Assembly (NCBI GenBank): GCA_039000515.1
Contig: JBCFYV010009882.1
Span: 62,600,817-62,664,816 of the forward strand
DNA from: Timema cristinae
Taxonomy: Eukaryota > Arthropoda > Insecta > Phasmatodea > Timematidae
Direction: 5' to 3'
Length of the DNA stretch: 64,000 bases
Numbering within the stretch: position 1 is the stretch's first letter; the number at the start of each line of letters is the position of its first letter. The translations under genes and the position numbers were made by a program. Shown here in pieces: positions 10,430 to 23,078 of this stretch. Below the pieces are notes generated by a model, which saw only the letters and a program-made list of their open reading frames with translations, was not told the DNA's origin and made no database searches.

Positions 10430-12960
10430 GAATTGGCCTTTCTTTTAACCATTTTAAAACAATAACCGTTTCACTGATTTGCTGGCATGATAAAAACGAC
10501 GATATCAAAATCATGGTTTGGAAACTCTAAAGTTAAGCCCTAATGATCATGTTTGGTAAAAATTGTATTTTATAATTAATTATTGCAATAGGTCCGTTAC
10601 TAGTGATTTTAAATCTTAATCATTATTTACACACAAAAAATCTCTTGGTGCTTAAAAACGAATATTTTAAAGCTACACTTATCTAAATGTGCGTTTTTAT
10701 ATTATAAGTACCTAAGAATTAATCTCGATACTAAAATTAATTTACAAACATACATATTTTTCTAACAGTATGGAAATAATTTATATTAATATAAAACTAA
10801 ATTTAATTTATTCAGTAAACTTTTTAAAGCTACTAGCCTACTTTTAGAAAATATTTCACTCGTGAAGCCCAAATTACCTTAGTAAAAAGTTCTCAAAAGT
10901 GTTATACAAAATAAAAATGTGTTAAAAGTTTCTAGAGTTTTAACTTATAATAAGTATTTGTTTGTGCTAATACTAAAATATTACTACAAAAAAAAAACTT
11001 GACTTTCGAGAACAAAATCGATAGTGGGTAGAGGGAAGATGTCGCAAAGTTTTGAAAGTAATAAATTCCTGTATAACATTTTCTCTGGTTCTGAACTCGT
11101 CCATGTGAAAGTGGACTAAAGAAAGGCGTGGTTTATTTTCAATAAAATACTGGAAGTTTATCATTTTATGGGTCCTGACATCCAACATGTACAGCTGTCT
11201 ATTTATTACCTGCTCGCCAGTCTATATTGAAGATAAGATCAATATATGGATATTTTGCAACAATCTTGTCTGTATTCTAAATGTAGCAGATAATACTACC
11301 AATTAAATCAATAAGAAGTTTTAACCCAAAAATAAGTTAAAAGGCATTGCATTGTGCATTTAACTTTTGTGCATTCAAGTGTACGTCTCATACACTATTG
11401 TAATTTCATATATATATATAAAATCAAAATGTATATATATATATATATATATAATCAAAATGTATATATACATATATAATCAAGATGCATACAAGTACCA
11501 AGAATGATAATATCTCTAAATACAATATTTAAATATATACATATATAACATTTATCTAAAATAATTTAAGCACAAAAATAGTTCACAAATCTTATGGTTT
11601 ATCTTATATATAATATATATATCGATATTTGTTTCTTATTATAAGCCTTCATTATAATATCTACCAATTTTTACTTTTTTTTCTAAGCATTTCGTTCAAA
11701 CAAAAACATCAGCAAGAGAAGGGGTGAGGATATTCATAAATGGGTGATAACAAAGATCCGTGGGGACGGGACGGACGTTTATTCTGTCATTAACACAGTA
11801 TCTAGATGATAAACAAATTAGCTCAAAGATAATTAGGACTATACTTTGTTGACAAACTCTTTGAGGAGGTTTCATAAAATAACGTTGTACACAGGATTGT
11901 AGTGAGAAAAATAATTGGGGAAATGTGATCGTCCTCAATATAATATATATTGTCAATTGAAATCTAGAGAAATAATGGTTTGAAAAAATTCATAATTCAA
12001 AATTTCATCAAAAACAACTATGCTGAACTTAATTTGGTAAAACTTTGGTACAAAAAACAAATCTCTGTAAAAGGATACTTGTGTTCAAAATCATCATGGG
12101 CATTAAAAATTGAACGTAGATTATATGTTTTAGTTTTTGCACAATGTAGAGAATATAGGGTTTTTAATTTTTTTAAATATGTATGTACAGTACATATAAT
12201 CTTATCTCTATATAGTACTAGTATACCAACTATCAAAACATAGGAACTATCATAAGCAGGAAATGTTAATTTGTATAAATAAAGTTTTTGTATACACACT
12301 TAATTTTTCTATTTATTTTATCATCACGTTTTAGTAACCAAGTGTGTCTAAGCTATTATTCATCATTAATAGTATGACTCCAGATAATAAAAACCATTGG
12401 ACATTAGGAATGCAAACAAACTCCATTTTAGATTGATTAATTTTCTCACATGAATGTAATATATCCCAAGACTCGGACAAGTAAAAACATAAAGAACTAG
12501 CTGAGCTTAGTCATCATTTTAGTTAACTTTAACTTATAGTTATGTTAAGGTTGCCTTTTAATATTAATTACTAGCTTTATGTATTTAATTTTAGTATGCC
12601 ACATCTTACTATCTGATCACTCAATGCGCATATTTACACTAAAACAGTTGTACTGAAGAAGATAAAATTTATGAAGATAAAATTTATAAATAGTGAACAC
12701 GCATTTTCCGGAGGGAGAGTGTAATAACATTAATTATATAAATACCACCTCATTACACATTACCATAATTCAAACCCCAAATTCACCGTAGTTGGTAAAT
12801 TACTGCACATAGGCCTACTGACTGAGACTCATATTTGATACCTTTTTAACATCACAAATTGGTATTCACACGATTTATGTATTTAGGTTCGTAATATAAT
12901 TAAAAGTGAAAAGAAAAAACGAAACTTTACACCCTCAAGTTTCCTTTCATACATATGTAC
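10430..12960. other. AT-rich stretch with TA-rich minisatellite
   Basis: At 11408-11500 the motif ATAATCAAAATGTATATA recurs between TA runs. A 15-bp unit GAAGATAAAATTTAT is duplicated at about 12657-12689. Short open frames at 10973-11188, 11696-11956 and 11980-12299 lack splice or codon support. Confidence 0.4.
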
Positions 12961-12984
12961 ATTGCAAGCTTTCTAAGTGTGTTA

Positions 12985-13252
12985 CCGGCCTCGGTGGCGT
13001 AGTTAGCTGACGCGCTATTCGTGTTGAGCTCGACTGCTGAGGACGGGGAGATCGAGGTTCAAATCTCGATCGGGTCAACTGGGGGTAGTTTTTCCTAAAT
13101 GCTTTTCCACTCTCCCTCCAGGCACAAATGGGTTCACTTCCTCTAAGTCAACCTTCCCAATTCCTAATCCATTAGCGTAATTAGTACTTAAAGCCTATAA
13201 CCCGAACGGGTAGTAAGACGCGGTGCTAAATAATAATAATAATAATAAATAA
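12985..13252 (+). mobile_element. SINE family A, subtype A1, full length
   Basis: The tRNA-like head contains TGGCGTAGTTAGCTGACGC (box A-like) and GAGGTTCAAATCTC (box B). The body includes TTCCACTCTCCCTCCA, and the tail TAGTAAGACGCGGTGCTAA runs into (TAA)n. The flanks tctaagtgtgtta (12972-12984) and tctaagggtgttta (13253-13266) form an imperfect target-site duplication. Likely a Pol III transcript mobilised by a LINE. Confidence 0.9.
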
Positions 13253-14987
13253 TCTAAGGGTGTTTATTTTCAAGCTTCCCAAACTTTTGGTCATGGTATA
13301 TACGGCGTCAGGCTCGCATTAGATTTAAAATAAGATTCTGAGATTGCAATTTTTACATTAATCCTAATTAATATAATATGTTATACCAGGTTCTGATGTT
13401 TACGTTCTGGGAACTGCCAACACCAGTGCTCAGGTGGCTTAAGACTTCAGAATCACAATATGTGCGAAAGTACTAACCTAGGTAGCCTAAGTTTGTAAGC
13501 TCATGCTAAGCTTTCGTTTTCACTGGTTATTGTTTTGTTTAGCTAACCGAATCAGTGGCCATGATGTAAAATACATCAGGCTTTCACTGGAAAAATAAAT
13601 AAAAAAATATTCCCAAGATACTAACTCTAAGGAAGTCAATAAGTGCATGTATAATCTAATTTATTATAATTCCTTATATTTTTGTTTAATGGAATTAAAG
13701 GGCAACCTCAGAAGGGACCAAGTAATATTAAAGTATCTGGCTCATAATATATTGTATAATATAAAAAATACACCAAAGTTGCAAAATCTAAGGTTTCACT
13801 AAATACTAAATACCCATGCAAAGTTTAAGCTTTTCATGTTTCTTAGTTTTGGAGCTACCCACACCAGTTGTCACGTGGGTTAAGCCGTGAGAATTACAAC
13901 ATTAAGAACTTAATTAAAGTGTTCGGCGCTACCCGGGTGAAGTTTTTTAAAATTTCTTTGAATTGTACGTTTAAATTTATTTGGATTGAAAGTTTGAATC
14001 TCTCTTTGGGAAAAAATGTCAATAGAAATGAATCGAGACCATATTAAAAGCACATTATGAGAGTGAACCATATTATATACCTTTTATAACATCGCACACC
14101 AGTGATCAGGTAATTAAATTATCCAGGCTTGTAGTGTAGAAAGAATTAAAAAACGTTCCGATTTATTTTTTCCCTTAGTACCTATAGAAAATTTTAGAAA
14201 TCTAGGTCTAGTGATTTTTTAATCACCCACACAGGTGGTAACGCAGTCTATGGAGTAGAGTTCACACAATACTGTATGTACAGTTAGAAAAACGCCTGAA
14301 GTGCTAATTCTCTAGTTTCTCTAAGTTATCATACAATGTTTAGTATTATAGGCACAAAATATATTTAATAGGAAAAATGAGTTTACCCGAGTCGGTATTC
14401 AAGATGTCTAATGCATCGGGCTTACTGTAGATGTAAAGATAGTCTAAGTTAGTACATATCTTAATGATTTCACTACCTATGTTAGCTTAAAATGTCTTGT
14501 TTAATAGAGTTTTAAGATAAACTTCCCAGTAGTCACGCCGTTAAATTCTCAATATATTTGATTTAAAAAAATATGCCCGAGGTGCACCCCGTGGTTCCAC
14601 TAAGAAGTAAGAATAGGGCCTACGTGAAAAAGTGTCACTTTTTTGTCCGTTGATTTTTCAATCCCCCACACTGGTGATTACGAGGCTAATAGCATCACAA
14701 TCTCAATATTCAATTGCAACCACTTTTAACCTTACGGACAAAGATATTTAGTTCACAATGTTTGAATTTTACTAAAACAGAATTACGTTTACCCTTGAAG
14801 TTTCGTGAAAAGGGTGGTTACAAAAAAAAAAAGATTACTATGGGGGGCAATTTTATTGAAATCTATCAATAAATATTTAAGTAGTTGGCTATGTGCTATT
14901 TCTTGATGTATACTCTGTAAAAATTTTTTCTATGTATTTTTCTAGTGAGTATAAGCTTTTCTATACTCAATTCCACACTCCAAAAAC

Positions 14988-15258
14988 ATTCGTCTAGGGG
15001 TAAGGTGTCAGAATTCTGTGTTGGGGTTTCGGGGTTCAATCCTCGGTCACGGCACAGATTTATTTGATTGCCAAATCATTCCTTCACCTCTGACAAGACG
15101 TGTATTAATCACAACTTGTGAATTTGTGGAATGCAAGGCCTCCCCCGTGGTTCGGATTCCACGTTAAACTGTAGGTCCTCCATTTCATCTCACAATCACC
15201 CTATCATTACACATTAGTGTAAGTGCGTATAAACCGAACGGGTATTAAGACGAAGTGC

Positions 15259-15341
<83 letters not shown>
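14988..15341 (+). mobile_element. SINE family B, 5' end truncated
   Basis: It starts within the head at CGTCTAGGGGTAAGGTGTCA. Box B reads GGGGTTCAATCCTCGG. The body contains TTCACCTCTGACAAGACG and CCGTGGTTCGGATTCC, and the end AACGGGTATTAAGACGAAGT leads into a long (TAA)n at about 15257-15341. No target-site duplication is clear. An apparent poly-leucine minus-strand reading frame here is only the TAA tract. Confidence 0.88.
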
Positions 15342-15516
15342 TTAACAATAGTAAATAACACTCAATAACTATTAGAAAAATCCTGACCACCTCCATATTC
15401 TTTGGTTCTGCTTTTTATAAAATAAAATATGGGAATAATAGCTACAGCCGATAGCGTATATTGAAAAAACCTGACTGTCTTTAACTGCTTTTTTTTGTAT
15501 TTTGTTTTTTTATAAT

Positions 15517-15727
15517 TGCGTCTTACTACCCATTCGGGTTATGCGCCTATGTATTAATAGCATTAATGGTTTTAGTAGTTAGAAAGGTTATATTTGAAGC
15601 AAATTTATATGCATTTGCGTTGAAGGAGAGTGGAAAACCATTATGGGAAAATAATTTTGAAATGTCATCGGCATTCTAATCTACTGCGAGAGTAGCGCGT
15701 TAGACCATCCAACCACCGAAGCCGGTT
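15517..15727 (-). mobile_element. SINE family A, subtype A2
   Basis: Reverse orientation. The tail appears as GCGTCTTACTACCCATTCGG, the body as GGAGAGTGGAAAACCA, and the head as GCGCGTTAGACCATCCAACC ending ACCGAAGCCGGT. Confidence 0.85.
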
Positions 15728-17382
15728 CCATCCTTGCTTCAAATACTGTATGAAACTTAATCCAGAATGTGGGGTTCAATTGTCCTCTGCACTAAGTTTT
15801 TCATACTCTTTTCAGTCAATATTTTCAAAGTTGCCCTATGTGCTACTTAAATAAGGACTCAGTTAGAGTACCGGTTACTCCTAGTCTTAAGTTCATACAA
15901 CCAAAAAAGGATTTTTCTAAACGAATTGCAACTTTATAATGACATTTTATTCATATTAGTTTCAATTCTTAGCGTCCCTAAAACAAAGTTTTGAAATGTA
16001 TTTTTATCGAATCAAATTGATTAGGCTTATTACTACAGGAAATTTACTACCACTAAATCCATAGTTAGTAGTCTACCTATAGATAATAGATAAATATAAT
16101 GGCCCAGACATTTAGGTTTCTTAAAATACGTAGACCTATTCCAAATTTGGTATTTATATTTGTCTTATTTTTGGATATATCTATGTTAGTGGTCACGAAT
16201 TGTTTGGTGATAGTCTAAAAATATATGTAGATGTTAAAATATACCTATGTGCATATTTTCAAATTTTCCAGAGTACATTTTGTTTACCCCAAATGGTAGC
16301 AATCTTACCTTTATGGATTTTGCTTTGGCCCTATATTCTATATTATAAGTTACACCAGAGTGAATAAATGCAAGATAAGCTTGTTACCTTACAGGCTAAA
16401 CGAAGGGTGCATACACTAACCCTTTCCTTTATATGTTTTCTAGTTTTTGAGCTACCACATATCCTGTCACGTGGTTTAAGGCTTCAAAATTGGAATATAA
16501 TGTAAGGGTAAAGCTAATACGCTCAAGATGAACACCCCAAAAAGTCCTTGGGCACGTGAATCTATGGTAAATTTAGGCTTTGGTTTTGAGTTGACAGTAG
16601 TGGTGGTAAAGGAGTTGAAGGTGTCAGGCTCACAACACTATTTATAATAAATAAATGATAAATTTTGCACTATGCTGAGAATGCTTAGTTTCAAATTCCT
16701 GTGTTTTGAAGTAACCTACACCTGCATCTAGGGGGTTTAAGGCGTTATGGTCTCAATATAGGTATAAGTAAAAAAATTCTTCTGTGATGCCAATCTTTAG
16801 GTATTCCCAAGTACATATGCAAGGTTTATGGGTATTTAAGTCATAGTGTTTAAACAAAAATATACATGCTCTGCTAAGTATAGTGTAATTTTATTTTTTC
16901 TACTCTGGAGTGTAAGCTGCCCTTTTATGTTTTATGTAATCCGTCATAATATGTATTTATGTAAATGTAATAGAGAGTCATATAAAGATGTGGAATAAAT
17001 GCAGATTTTAATAGTAAAAACAAACTCTGCCATCTTCTAACAACTAACAAACTCAAATTATAGTTAGTTTCTATTGAATTTAAGATTGAAATGCATTCTG
17101 TATTTACTATTTGGATTTGCAGTTGATGTTGAGAGCAAGTAGACAGAAGAGGAGAGAATTAAAATTCGATTGCGTGGCTTAAGACAGAATATTAAAAAAA
17201 TTCATAACTTTTGTAGTGTCTAACAGGAATAAATATATCCAATGTTAATCCTGAGAGTATAATGTACCGTACGTAAAAATGAAAATCCGTTCTAAATCAA
17301 TTGATCGGTTTACGTGTTTATCGCGAATGTGTAAATAAACATACAAACTCGCAAAAGAAACTTTCTATATACAAACAAACCT

Positions 17383-17387
<5 letters not shown>

Positions 17388-17421
<34 letters not shown>
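17388..17421. repeat. (TA)n microsatellite
   Basis: An uninterrupted TA run. Confidence 0.95.
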
Positions 17422-17422
<1 letters not shown>

Positions 17423-17464
17423 CAGATAGAAAATATCAACTTTAAAGGAACATGATCAACATCG

Positions 17465-17692
17465 TTGGGCATGAGGGCTAGGGCATAAGCCTCATCCAAT
17501 TTGGTTTTCTGGTTAGAGAGAAGTCTGAGCTGGAATCCTGGCCGGCTGCACTGAAATTTATGTATCCTAAATGTCTTTCCACTCATCCTCCACGCAAATA
17601 CTAGTACATATTCTCTAAATTACACATTCCTCTTACCAAGCCCATTAGTGTAAATATTCAGATATCCTGGATGAATAGTGAGACTATATTCT
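17465..17692 (+). mobile_element. Degenerate SINE, family A-like
   Basis: Box B-like GCTGGAATCCTGGCC, then TCCTAAATGTCTTTCCACTC and a weak tail GGATGAATAGTGAGAC. The head is strongly diverged. Confidence 0.5.
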
Positions 17693-18349
17693 ATGATGAG
17701 AGAATGGATAGATATCCTAAGATTAGTTAGGTATAGACTAACAACGTTTTGTCCCCCTCACCTAATGTATATTGGTTTGAAAAAATTATTATATTGAAAA
17801 TAATATAGTGTATTTTTGACTGTTATAAAATAATTCCAATAATTTAACCACTATATTTCCTATGTATAAATATCACAAAAAACTTTAAAGCAAATGCATT
17901 TCCACGTAATTTACTCTCTGATGGTTTACAAGTACAATAATTTGGAAGTTAAAAATACTAACACTAACTTTGGGGCCAAGGTTAGGTTTATAGGACATAA
18001 TCAACGAAAGTTTAAATAATTTATTAAAAATAATTGGGTCTATCCAACTCCTTCCTATCAAGGTGCTATAACTAATTTACGAAAATTCTATACATCTAAA
18101 ATACCTTATTAGAAATGTAATTTAAATTTCTCATTAAATCAAATACAGCTCAATATAATATCATTCATAGTAATTGAAAAGCTAGCCTATTTAAAAGAAC
18201 TTCACTAATTTATAAGACGATTATTTGTAAATGCTACTTGTTATGATTTTCACGTATGAAAGAAGAAATGTTAAACATGTAATGATTTTCGAAGAACAAT
18301 AGTTGAAGAAGTTTGGTATAAGCTTCAAAGCACACAACAGTGATTATTT

Positions 18350-18680
18350 CATCATTGATAGGGGAAAGGGGAGGGGTTTGTGGAGCTGTGTAGTAATTTT
18401 GTGCAAGGTTGTGAGCGTTTTGGACCGCGTGTTAGCTAACAAGCTATTACCAAGGCAGGCAAGGCCGTTTGGCGTGGACCGGTGAAGTTACTACTACCGA
18501 GGAAGGTCGTCTACACAGGACCAATAGCCCACCGTATTTGTTCAACATTCGAGGTCCCCTCCCCTACATCTACTACTGTAGAAGAAGGAGGGGCCGTAAC
18601 TCTGACCGATCAAACACAAGCCAGGAAACCCTTCGGACATAAATTATCCCCTCTACAAAACCAATGTCTGGCAAAAAAAA
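18350..18680. other. GC-rich island of unknown nature
   Basis: About 330 bp of much higher GC than the surroundings, with open frames on the plus strand (18303-18485 and 18482-18694) but no recognised domain, no clear splice pair and no SINE match. It lies about 260 bp upstream of the TATA box at 18938. Distal promoter, upstream exon or captured sequence are all possible. Confidence 0.3.
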
Positions 18681-18937
18681 AAATTATATCGTAAGCAGGC
18701 GGGACAAATATTATTCAAACTAGTATTTCTTCTTTTTGGGTAGTCGAGTTTAGACTTAAACAAATACATTTAAAAAAAACGCGAATCCAAGAAAGTAAAA
18801 ATGAATTAGTAGTAAAGGGAATAATATTAAGAGTAACAATGGAATGGACTCCTTTTCATGTTATTTGATTTTTCCGTGTACCATTTTCGTATTTGTATTT
18901 TAGATTTTAAGGTTAACTTGCCAATTTTTTATGGGCG

Positions 18938-18945
18938 TATAAAAG
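18938..18945 (+). promoter_or_regulatory. TATA box of a candidate gene start
   Basis: TATAAAAG in the context GGGCGTATAAAAGGAAGG. Transcription would be expected near 18968. No ATG occurs between there and 19053. Confidence 0.45.
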
Positions 18946-19052
18946 GAAGGGAGAATCTAATTAGCACGAATTGTTTGATTGTAGACGTGGTCTCGAGAAC
19001 AGCTCGCTGATATATTTCTTTTCGCTGTGTCCTGACACAACACCCCACTGCA

Positions 19053-19064
19053 ATGAAGACAACG
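19053..19064 (+). CDS. Candidate first coding exon (MKTT) of a secreted or cuticular protein gene
   Basis: The first ATG after the predicted start site gives four codons, Met-Lys-Thr-Thr, followed directly by the donor GTAAGT at 19065. A very short first coding exon that breaks inside the signal peptide after three or four codons is characteristic of many arthropod cuticular and other secreted protein genes. The implied 5' leader (about 18968-19052) is GC-richer than its flanks. I could not identify the second exon downstream, so the product is unknown and the signal peptide is inferred only from the layout. Confidence 0.4.
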
Positions 19065-19069
19065 GTAAG

Positions 19070-21000
19070 TGCTCACATTTAAGGTGGAGTTTACCATCTA
19101 CGCTCATAATACATATAAATATACTCGTGTTTATTAAAATTATGTACTCAAACCTATTGTTATCTCTAAGATATTAATATATAAAAATAAAAGAGACGTG
19201 CATATCAATTGCACTTTATTTTTTAAGATTAGAGTACAAATAAAATCAGATATTTTGATAATTCATGGTAAAATTTTATATTTGGTTTTATTTAGGTATT
19301 CACAGTTTAAAACTTTTGTAGTGTGTAAATATTATTTATTATAAAAGTTTTTTATCTGGGATATTTTAGTTCACAATATTCAAGCACTCTAGACATTTTG
19401 CAGAATTTTTCTGCATTAGAGATATATAAATATATTTAGCCCAATGAGACAACAGATAGAAAAATTCACAGTTTAGGAGAATTGTATTTAATAGTTTTTA
19501 AAACTACTAAACCTCTTATTTTGTTAACTATATTTCAATTGTTTATAAATATTAATAATATACTATTTAGTTATTGTCTAATAATGTTCTTAACAAATGC
19601 ATATTCTTATTACTATTCGATCTTCTTAATATTGTAAATTGTTTAAATTTGAATTTTTTTTTTTTTGTGAAATTTGATAATTAGTAACATACATTTTGTT
19701 TGGGTTATGCGTGTATTTTATCTACCAATTATTCTTGGATTTGAACAAAAACATCATATATTTTACTGCTAGATAGTTTTTGACAATATAATGTATATGC
19801 AATCTATATTTTAGTCAATTTTTAATGGTTCATAGTTTCAATTAGAAGAAAGAAGCAATATTTCATTAGCAGTACAGTACTTTTCCCATAATCTTTTGGA
19901 TTTTAAGTCTAAATCTCATGATGGATTGGTGACTCTTTATGGCCACCACTGTTTAGAAAATATGAATATATTATGAACTAAATAACATAATTCTTGTAGA
20001 CATACACATACTTAAACTTAAATATAGGCCTATAGGATATTATTTCAGAATCGATGAGTTTGTCACAACGAGCACTTGGATCAAAAGAAAAGGGGATACT
20101 TTTTCTTGATATTAAATCATTTGCTAACTAGTAATAAGTATTATCGAAATATTTTAATCTGAATTAATGAATGGAACTTGAGAAAACTTTAATCACACCT
20201 AGACATTCGCCCGAACACATGGGACTGTGTTTTTATTCCTATTTTACGACAGTTGATTGAATAAACAATGATTGAAAATTAATAATTTTAACAATTTCTT
20301 ATGCAACATGTTCACAATGACCATTTTAGTGACATTAAAAAATCTCTACGGAATAGGGATACCATATTCCAAATAGGCAAACTTAAAACTTGTCTGAAAT
20401 ATTTTTAGAGTGAATAAAAGGATTTCAAAGGTTTCAACTGAGTTATATATATATAAATATAAATATATATATAGGCCTATTACATAAAATTTCAACGTTG
20501 GTCAAATTAAAATTTTACTTGCTTTTCTAAGAATCATAAATATGTAGTGGATTTATTTATTATTACTGTATTTATCAGAGGGGCAGAACATATTTGAGAA
20601 TCTTAAATAAAAAAATATTTTTTTACCATTGATATGATTATATAATCCCGTAGAACATTTATTTATGTTTATATGATTCTGACACCAACATAACCAGTTC
20701 AAGCCTGTACATTATTCGGGGAATTTTTATTAATATAACCGTATTTTGTAGTCAAGTGTTTGTACAAAGCATCGTGTTCTACATCTAAATATTGTTAAAT
20801 ATTTGTGTGACTCAATATTATAAATATAAAAGTAATAATTTGAATACCAATTTTAAAATGGAATCTGAAGTAGACAAGCAAAAAATACATTCTGGTCTGA
20901 ACCAAAATGCCATAAGGACATATCTTACACATTAATGTGAAATAAAACCTAAAGATAACCTAAAATATATAAATATTAGAGTGGGTAAAGGTAGTAAATT
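19070..21000. other. AT-rich stretch with no recognised feature
   Basis: Would be intron if the start at 19053 is real. I see no SINE or exon here. Confidence 0.4.
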
Positions 21001-21002
21001 CG

Positions 21003-21027
21003 CCCCCCCCCCCCCCCACACACACAT
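21003..21027. repeat. Poly(C) and CA tract
   Basis: About 15 consecutive C followed by ACACACAC. Confidence 0.9.
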
Positions 21028-21609
21028 ATAATACTTGTATATTTCATATCTCGTCTTTCTACACCACAAAAACACGATTAAAATCAGGCGTTATGTAGCG
21101 TGTGGTTGCTTGTTAGTAAATGAGTACGTTTTTCTCATGTGTCATTATTATTTAAACAATGGACTTACTTTAAACTAATTAAATATAACAATCATAGACC
21201 ACGATCTCACGTTAACACACACAAACTTTTATAATTGTATAGTTTAAACTATTACTTTACCTATGGAACATAAATAATCCTAATGAAGCTGCCGTGATGT
21301 ACCCTTCGTTTACCCTAAAAATTGAAGTTACCTTTCATAGTTCCATTATGATCTAGCTTATAAGATAGGGCCATAGTGTAATCCATTATGGTAAACCTGC
21401 AACCTTTTTTTGTGTAGACATTTGAGTTTATTGAATTATCGGAAACAAACTTGAATCACACATAGGAATGTTATACCCATATTCAATTCTGTTTTTACTT
21501 TCCAATCAACACTTTAAATCTCGAGATTTGGACGGTTCATGACGTTATGTGTGCCCAATAACTAAAAAAAAGTGCGTTTAAAAATTATATGTTTTTCTAT
21601 TTAATTGTA

Positions 21610-21760
21610 GATTGTACGTATGTATGTATGTCTGTATATCCATCCGTACCTGCTACTACAGCAGAAGCAGTTTAATGGATTTCGATCAAACTTACTAATT
21701 GTATATGTTATAAGTCAGGGTAAAATCGTAATTTAGTTCTATTTTTTTTAAATTATCTTT
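21610..21760 (+). repeat. Interspersed repeat copy 1 (GATGGATTT family)
   Basis: Contains TGTCTGTATATCCATCC, then TTTAATGGATTTCGATCAAA and CTTACTAATTGTATATGTTA. The same order of strings recurs at 27135 and 43862. Confidence 0.45.
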
Positions 21761-22200
21761 TAACTATAATATAATACACGAGAAGATTGTTTGTATCATA
21801 GCATTTATTTGATTTCATATATTTGTAGATTGCATGCATTAGGCAAAAGTTTCTAACTTGAAAATTAACCACTTGTTGTGTTACTATTTAGACTTAATAT
21901 GGTATAAATAATTTATTTACACTTTTAAGTATTATACTATTTTTATTCGGGATAGTAGAATATAAAAAATATGATTAGAATTAATCTCAATAACTTTGAA
22001 ATCTAATATAAATGGATACAAATAAGAAAATCATGAATATGTTTTCATGCACTATATTATTAGATATTACTTAGTATATACCGCATTTGTAAATACGTAT
22101 TCCACATTAACCTTTCCAAGGGTATCCTAATCCAAAATACATTTGTATTTTAGAATAATTTTTCTCACTTTATTCAAAATCAATAACAGTTCTTAATAAA

Positions 22201-22201
<1 letters not shown>

Positions 22202-22293
<92 letters not shown>

Positions 22294-22309
22294 TATTATT
22301 ATTATTATA
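22202..22309. repeat. (TTA)n-(TAA)n palindromic microsatellite
   Basis: A TTA run turns into a TAA run at about 22254 and back again near 22292, so the tract is self-complementary. Confidence 0.9.
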
Positions 22310-23060
22310 TTTATATTTTTCCTTGGCCTCAAATTAAATTTTCTGAAAATACGAGGTGATACTTAATGATTCATATTACCTTCAATATAGCAATAACCAA
22401 ATTCAAACGGTTAAATTTTAAAGCCGTTTGACGAACAAAAATAAAGGTTGAACTATGAATACAAATGGTAAAATTTGATGTAAGTCAATTTCAAATTTTA
22501 ACAGATTATTAATACTAACTGATTTATCTTAATCTTGTCATGCACGACTGAGTAATTATATTTCCAGCACCTAATGTAGCACAACCCATGAATCTAAATT
22601 ACATATTTAAAAAGTATCATATTTATAAAAGTGCAGCAACGCTTCAACATTTTTTTCAACATTAATTGAACATAGGTGGATCAACGTTTTCCAAAATAAT
22701 TTGTTTGGAACCACTTGTATTATTTGAAAAAAAAAATATATATATATATATACTAGTGTCTTATTATAAATTACTTGTATGAACTTTTCTATCCAACACT
22801 TATTTACTAAACTGAAATATAACAACATTTTGAAAAAGGTATTATTAAAATGATTGGAGACCAAATTTTAAAACCAAAACTGAACAATACTCATAAGAGA
22901 TTATATATTTTTTAAAAAGGCCTAGCTATAGAAAAATATAGTTTTTATAATAGGAATATCATTTTGGAATAGTAATTTAATTTTGATTAGTTTTGAATAA
23001 AGTTTATCTTAATTACCTATAAATATAGCCTACTGCTTATAAGTTAGCTTGAATAATCTA
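22310..23060. other. AT-rich stretch with no recognised feature
   Basis: A short TA run lies at 22737-22752; nothing else recognised. Confidence 0.4.
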
Positions 23061-23078
23061 TATATATATATACATACA

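Larger units (their letters stand above)
13300..16850 (+). repeat. Ancient degenerate satellite-like array, interrupted by two SINEs
   Basis: A related segment recurs across about 3.5 kb. Its best conserved core, ACCCACACCAGTTGTCACGT, is at 13857. Diverged forms lie near 13417, 14096, 14224, 14664, 16451 and 16711. The core is usually followed by a TTAAGGCGTCAGG-like string, then ...CACAATAT..., and later a TGCTAACTCTAAGG-like string. Spacing is irregular but compatible with units of roughly 130-150 bp. A family B SINE (14988-15341) and a family A SINE (15517-15727) lie inside. Confidence 0.55.

Noticed and set aside
15214..15396. Minus-strand frame with a long leucine run
   Set aside because: It is the (TAA)n tail of a family B SINE read backwards.
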